Origin: DATDAW01 sp036524675
Lineage (GTDB): Bacteria > Verrucomicrobiota > Verrucomicrobiia > Chthoniobacterales > DASVRZ01
Reading direction: 5' to 3'
Length of the DNA stretch: 8,750 nucleotides
Assembly (NCBI GenBank): GCA_036524675.1
Contig: DATDBU010000093.1
Location: 1-8,750, forward strand
Shown here piece after piece: positions 6,391 to 8,750 of this stretch. Numbering within the stretch: the first letter of the stretch is position 1; every line of letters starts with the position of its first letter. The notes beneath the pieces are model-generated. The model searched no databases. It had not been told where the DNA came from and was given only the letters and a program-made list of their open reading frames with translations. The translations under genes were made by a program, and so were the position numbers.

Positions 6391-7245
6391 CTACGCTGCA
6401 TGGAGAACCGCTTTGGCTTCATCGATGAATTCGTTGGCTTTCAATGCCTCATTGTGGACTTCTTCGAAGCTGGGAATACGGTCGTCCCATTCCAGCAGCG
6501 TGGCGGTGACTCCGCACAGGTTGGTGGCGTGGGCGTACATCTTCCACACCGGATCGAGCACGGGGTGGTCGTGCGTGTCGAGGATGTATTTCTCGAATTT
6601 CGTGTGGCCGGCGATGTGCATCTGGCCGACGCGATGATGCGGGATGTTGTTAAGATAGTCATAGGGATCGAAGCCATGGTTTTTGGAAGAAACGTAGATG
6701 TTGTTAACATCGAGCAAAATGCCGCAGTCGGCACGTTCAACGACTTCGCTCAGGAACTCCCATTCCGTCATTTCGGAAACGTGGAATTCCATGTAGGAGC
6801 TGACATTTTCCACACAGATCGGCACTTCGACGAAGTCGCGCACCTGGCGGATTTTTTCAGCGGTGCGTTTGGCGGCTTCGAACGTGTAGGGCATTGGCAG
6901 CAGGTCGTGCGTGTAGGTGCCGTCGACGCTGCCCCAGCAGAGATGATCGGAAAGCCACGGCGTATTCGTGCGTTTGACGAGGTCTTTCAACCGCTTGAGA
7001 TGCGTGCGGTTGAGCTTTTCCGCGGAGCCGAAATACATCGAGACGCCATGCTGGACGACCTGATATTGCTCCAGGATTTTGTCGAGCACTTCCAGCGGGC
7101 GTCCGCCGTCTACCATGAAGTTTTCGGAGATGATTTCGAACCAGTCTACAGTCGGTTTCTCCTTCAAAATATGACGGTAGTGCGGGACGCGGAGGCCGAT
7201 CCCGATACCCAGGTTCGTATAGTTGTTAAATGAGTTGGCGGGCAC
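6391..7245 (-). CDS. bufB: BufB-like MNIO (DUF692) RiPP-modifying enzyme
   Basis: This is a 284-residue TIM-barrel enzyme of the DUF692/MNIO family: multinuclear non-heme iron oxidases that modify cysteines of a precursor peptide (for bufferins, to thiooxazole-type heterocycles). Conserved pieces are in order: LGIGIGLR at 12-19, DWFEIISENFM at 34-44, QHGVSMYFG at 65-73, LSDHLCW at 98-104, THDLLP at 112-117, CVENVSSY at 144-151, LLDVNNIYVSS at 177-187, HIAGH at 210-214, THDHPV at 224-229 and LLEWDD at 250-255. The His, Asp, Asn and Glu residues in these blocks are the usual iron ligands, and all appear to be present. The likely substrate is the Cys-rich peptide encoded just upstream. The start is GTG at 7245, because an in-frame TAA lies nine bases before it; no convincing Shine-Dalgarno sequence is visible. 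Confidence 0.96.
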   Translation of the reverse strand: MPANSFNNYTNLGIGIGLRVPHYRHILKEKPTVDWFEIISENFMVDGGRPLEVLDKILEQYQVVQHGVSMYFGSAEKLNRTHLKRLKDLVKRTNTPWLSDHLCWGSVDGTYTHDLLPMPYTFEAAKRTAEKIRQVRDFVEVPICVENVSSYMEFHVSEMTEWEFLSEVVERADCGILLDVNNIYVSSKNHGFDPYDYLNNIPHHRVGQMHIAGHTKFEKYILDTHDHPVLDPVWKMYAHATNLCGVTATLLEWDDRIPSFEEVHNEALKANEFIDEAKAVLHAA

Positions 7246-7291
7246 AGGAAATTAGGAAGGAAAATGAAGGGTGGATGATCGAAGATGGAAA

Positions 7292-7328
7292 GCGGCGGAC
7301 GCCGCGCACATATCGCAGCGTCCGCGGC
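7292..7328 (-). promoter_or_regulatory. Stem-loop between bufA and bufB
   Basis: GCGGACGC (7295-7302) pairs perfectly with GCGTCCGC (7318-7325). Three further inner pairs (7304-7306 with 7314-7316) and two outer pairs (7292-7293 with 7327-7328) lie beyond single mismatches, and the loop is seven bases. It sits in the 94-base gap after the bufA stop and has no U-run on the minus strand. It could stabilise the bufA message or cut down read-through into bufB, giving more peptide than enzyme. The structure is seen; the role is inferred. Confidence 0.5.
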
Positions 7329-7339
7329 GATGGTTGGTG

Positions 7340-7657
7340 TTAGGGCTTTGGTTTTGGAGTTTCCTTTGTGGAGCAGCCGCCTTTGCCTTTGCAGCTGTTC
7401 TTGCCTTTGCAGCCATTGTCTCCGGTTTTGCAGCCGCCCAGGCCTTTGCATTCGTTTTTGCCTTTGCAATCGTGGGTGGCTTTGCAGCCGTCCTTGCCGC
7501 TACACGAGGACTTGTCGCCCATGGTGAGCGCGTTGACGACTTTCATGCCGCCTTCGTGCGAGGCGGTGGTCGTGGCTGCCTTGGCGCTGGTGATGGCGCC
7601 GGCGTAGAGCCCGGCCAATGCGGCGCAGGCGATCATGGTTTTTCGGGAATGGATCAT
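7340..7657 (-). CDS. bufA: BufA2-like secreted Cys-rich RiPP precursor (bufferin-type metallophore)
   Basis: This 105-residue precursor starts with a Sec signal peptide (about 1-26: charged MIHSRK, hydrophobic IACAALAGLYAGAI, cleavage probably after SAKA). A short linker follows, then a Cys/Lys/Gly-rich core. Eight cysteines at 52, 58, 64, 70, 76, 83, 89 and 95 fall every six residues, with one spacing of seven, in a CKGKNx-like pattern. The tail is Lys/Pro-rich. This is the pattern of BufA2-type bufferins, exported peptides whose cysteines are modified by the neighbouring MNIO enzyme and which bind copper in the periplasm. The ATG at 7657 is chosen because it gives the signal peptide; the same frame extends upstream to 7828, but that part lacks coding character. 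It is the first gene of the cluster, below a candidate ECF promoter and separated from bufB by a stem-loop. Confidence 0.9.
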   Translation of the reverse strand: MIHSRKTMIACAALAGLYAGAITSAKAATTTASHEGGMKVVNALTMGDKSSCSGKDGCKATHDCKGKNECKGLGGCKTGDNGCKGKNSCKGKGGCSTKETPKPKP

Positions 7658-7753
7658 AGAGTTCTCGTTTTCAATTTGCTGTGAGTGCGGATGCCGCTTC
7701 CGAATGGGAAGCGTGACAAACATTCGCGGTAGTTGGGAGAACTGGCCCTGAAG

Positions 7754-7762
7754 TTTATTCCC
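7754..7762 (-). promoter_or_regulatory. Candidate ECF -35 element of the bufA operon
   Basis: GGGAATAAA lies 96 bases upstream of the bufA start, in the position expected for the main promoter of the cluster. It is identical to the motif upstream of msrB and is followed by CTTCAGGGCC. A -10 element would lie about 16-17 bases further on, near 7730-7737, which would leave a leader of roughly 70 bases. The exact -10 cannot be assigned from two copies. The cluster encodes its own ECF sigma factor, so autoregulation is the simplest reading. Confidence 0.5.
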
Positions 7763-7785
7763 GGGATTTTTTCGGGCAGGGTGGG

Positions 7786-7815
7786 CGTCCCGTCTGCTCC
7801 CGCCATGGCGGGACG
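7786..7815. repeat. GC-rich palindrome containing CCCGCCATGGCGGG
   Basis: CCCGCCATGGCGGG (7799-7812) is a perfect 14-base palindrome. In addition CGTCCCG (7786-7792) can pair with CGGGACG (7809-7815), so two alternative structures are possible. It sits between the bufA promoter motif and the larger hairpin at 7844-7901, in non-coding DNA. Confidence 0.6.
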
Positions 7816-7843
7816 TCTTGCGGAACACATTTGCGAAAAGCTT

Positions 7844-7901
7844 CGGCGAAGCCGCATTTCTTTTTTCGACGCCCCTCCGGAAAGAGGAATGCGCTTCGCC
7901 G
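7844..7901. repeat. 58-base imperfect palindrome, REP/MITE-like
   Basis: CGGCGAAGC (7844-7852) pairs perfectly with GCTTCGCCG (7893-7901). After one bulged C, GCATT pairs with AATGC (7888-7892). The helix continues with wobble pairs and a T-run against an A-run, down to a small loop around 7869-7877. The whole element folds on itself with about 23 pairs. On the plus strand it is followed by TTTGGTTTTTT, but no plus-strand gene ends here, so a terminator role is doubtful. Together with the palindrome at 7786-7815, the promoter motif and the tandem repeat, it accounts for most of the 302 gene-free bases at 7658-7959. Confidence 0.6.
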
Positions 7902-7926
7902 TTTGGTTTTTTCGAGGGATTGCGCG

Positions 7927-7964
7927 GGGATTGATTGGGGTCAGGGGGATTGATTGGGGTCAGG
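7927..7964. repeat. Perfect 19-bp tandem duplication at the end of the transposase relic
   Basis: GGGATTGATTGGGGTCAGG occurs twice head to tail (7927-7945 and 7946-7964). On the minus strand it reads CCTGACCCCAATCAATCCC, and the TGA stop of the transposase relic (7960-7962) lies inside the first of these. Short tandem motifs at RAYT gene ends are commonly part of their associated REP-like sequences; whether this one is dispersed in the genome cannot be seen here. Confidence 0.85.
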
Positions 7965-8229
7965 CAACAGGATTCAACAATATGCGCGCCAAATCCGCAG
8001 GCAATTTAGGCTTCTTTTTCCGTTGCTTCCATCTTCTGATCAGATAGCTGACATTCGCGGCACTCGACATTCCAAGTCTCTCCGCAATCCACACCTGGGA
8101 CACCGCGGTCCGGCTCCATATCCGGTTCGCAATGGGCACCTTGCGCGCATCGGCTCCGGGAAGTTGCTTTACTTGAACTTCTTCCAGCCTGTCATCACGC
8201 ACGCTTCCCCGAGCGTTCGCAGAAGCCAA
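7960..8229 (-). pseudogene. C-terminal relic of a RAYT-type (IS200-like) transposase
   Basis: This 89-codon frame encodes a basic helix-turn-helix tail: ADARKVPIANRIWSRTAVSQ (26-45), VWIAERLGMSSAANVSYLIR (46-65), then KQRKKKPKLPADL. This matches the C-terminal end of REP-associated tyrosine transposases, where a K-x-x-IA-x-x-(I/L) stretch leads to a WIAERL helix. The catalytic N-terminal Y1 domain (HUH motif and Tyr) is absent: upstream the frame is closed by a TGA, and 8230-8335 contains no recognisable continuation. The TTG start at 8229 is nominal. It is a truncated copy of the same family as the relic at 2932-2998, and is probably non-functional as a transposase. Confidence 0.7.
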
Positions 8230-8335
8230 TATTCACACGGAACAAGAGAATGATCTGAAAAGCATCGCGCAACTCATTTACAAAAAGGCAGGTCCACCAC
8301 GATTAGGCAAAACTCGAACAACCGGGCTTCTTACT

Positions 8336-8750
8336 TTACTTTGTAGACAGCGGCTTCAGATGCCTCTCAGAGATCTCTCGGACCTTCTTCACGCGCCTCT
8401 CGTATTTTTCTTCACCACGGAGGAAGTCCGTCTTCATCCAGGTCTTCACCACCTCAAGAGCGATGGCCGAACCAATGATCTTTCCGCCGATACACAGGAC
8501 GTTTGTGTCGGAGTGCGACCTTGCTAACTCCGCACAAAACGGGTCCTGACACACCGCCGCGTAAACGCCGTAGATCCTATTAGCGATCAACGCGCTGCCG
8601 TATCCCACGCCGTCGACGAAAATGCCGCGCTCGGCGCGTCCTTCACCGACCGCCAGTGCCGCCGGGTAAACGTGATCGGGCAAGTCCACTGCATCCTCGC
8701 TGAAGGCGCCGAAATCCTCGATCTCGTGGCCCTGACTCTTCAGAACCTTC
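8336..8750 (-). CDS. rpiB: RpiB/LacA/LacB family sugar-phosphate isomerase, C-terminal part (runs off the right edge)
   Basis: The minus strand is open from the right edge to the TAA at 8336-8338, giving 137 visible residues of a protein that usually has about 150. Recognisable RpiB pieces are GHEIEDFG near the N-terminal side, DHVYPAALAV, GIFVDGVGYGSALIANRI (42-59), GVYAAVCQDPFCAELAR (61-77), HSDTNVLCIGGKIIG (79-93), and the C-terminal KYERRVKKVREISERH. These enzymes interconvert ribose-5-phosphate and ribulose-5-phosphate or related sugar phosphates in the cytoplasm. The position of the catalytic Cys of E. coli RpiB (CGTGIG) is Asp46 here (DGVGYG), so this is a non-canonical subfamily whose substrate and mechanism may differ. 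Only the first residues are missing. Confidence 0.9.
   Translation of the reverse strand, partial: KVLKSQGHEIEDFGAFSEDAVDLPDHVYPAALAVGEGRAERGIFVDGVGYGSALIANRIYGVYAAVCQDPFCAELARSHSDTNVLCIGGKIIGSAIALEVVKTWMKTDFLRGEEKYERRVKKVREISERHLKPLSTK

Noticed and set aside
6295..7233. 312-codon open frame on the plus strand
   Set aside because: It is antisense to the MNIO gene, whose conserved motifs are unmistakable on the other strand; the frame has no recognisable domain.
7164..7469. Minus-strand Gln/Arg-rich frame
   Set aside because: It is a frame-shifted shadow of the bufA repeats that runs on into bufB; no start or signal supports it.
7340..7657. CRISPR-like short regular repeats
   Set aside because: The spacing reflects codons of a Cys-rich peptide within an open frame; the units are 18 bases with no spacers.
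7271..7684. Plus-strand Ala/Phe-rich repetitive frame
   Set aside because: The apparent repeats are the reverse complement of the Cys-Lys-Gly repeats of the bufA precursor.
7658..7828. N-terminal extension of bufA to an upstream start
   Set aside because: It would bury the signal peptide and include the promoter motif; the ATG at 7657 gives a normal secreted precursor.
7844..7912. Terminator for a plus-strand gene
   Set aside because: A T-rich run follows the hairpin on the plus strand, but no plus-strand gene ends nearby; a repeat element is more likely.

Overview
The window looks like a moderately GC-rich Gram-negative chromosome segment, most likely from Verrucomicrobiota. That placement is an inference. 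It rests on the style of the IS200-like (RAYT) transposase tails, the lineage-typical RpiB and Rieske variants, and several genes with signal peptides or envelope functions. No rRNA, tRNA, CRISPR or intact mobile element was found.

Left part (1-2801). The window opens inside a Rieske [2Fe-2S] ferredoxin gene on the minus strand; only its N-terminus is present. Next come a short unrecognised open frame and a decayed GT39-like membrane glycosyltransferase that lost its middle. An intact plus-strand GT2-type glycosyltransferase follows, with a long C-terminal coiled coil built from 56-residue repeats, and it ends at a rho-independent terminator. This part reads as the eroding edge of a surface-polysaccharide locus.

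Central part (3004-7657, all minus strand). This is a seven-gene cluster in the order bufA-like precursor, bufB (MNIO/DUF692), bufC (DUF2063), msrB, doxX-like, ECF sigma factor, anti-sigma factor. By family knowledge, the MNIO enzyme with its DUF2063 partner modifies cysteines of the small secreted Cys-rich peptide to make a bufferin-type copper-binding RiPP. MsrB and the DoxX protein would add envelope redox protection or metal handling. The sigma/anti-sigma pair, whose genes overlap by ATGA, would switch the system on. The motif GGGAATAAA occurs both upstream of bufA and directly upstream of msrB, which suggests two promoters of the same ECF type and autoregulation.

Right part (7658-8750). 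Upstream of bufA lie strong palindromes, a 19-bp tandem duplication and a C-terminal relic of a RAYT-type transposase. A second, shorter relic of the same tail abuts the last gene of the cluster near 2932-2998, so the cluster is bracketed by related debris in the same orientation. The window closes in a partial RpiB-family sugar-phosphate isomerase on the minus strand, in which the usual catalytic Cys position is Asp.
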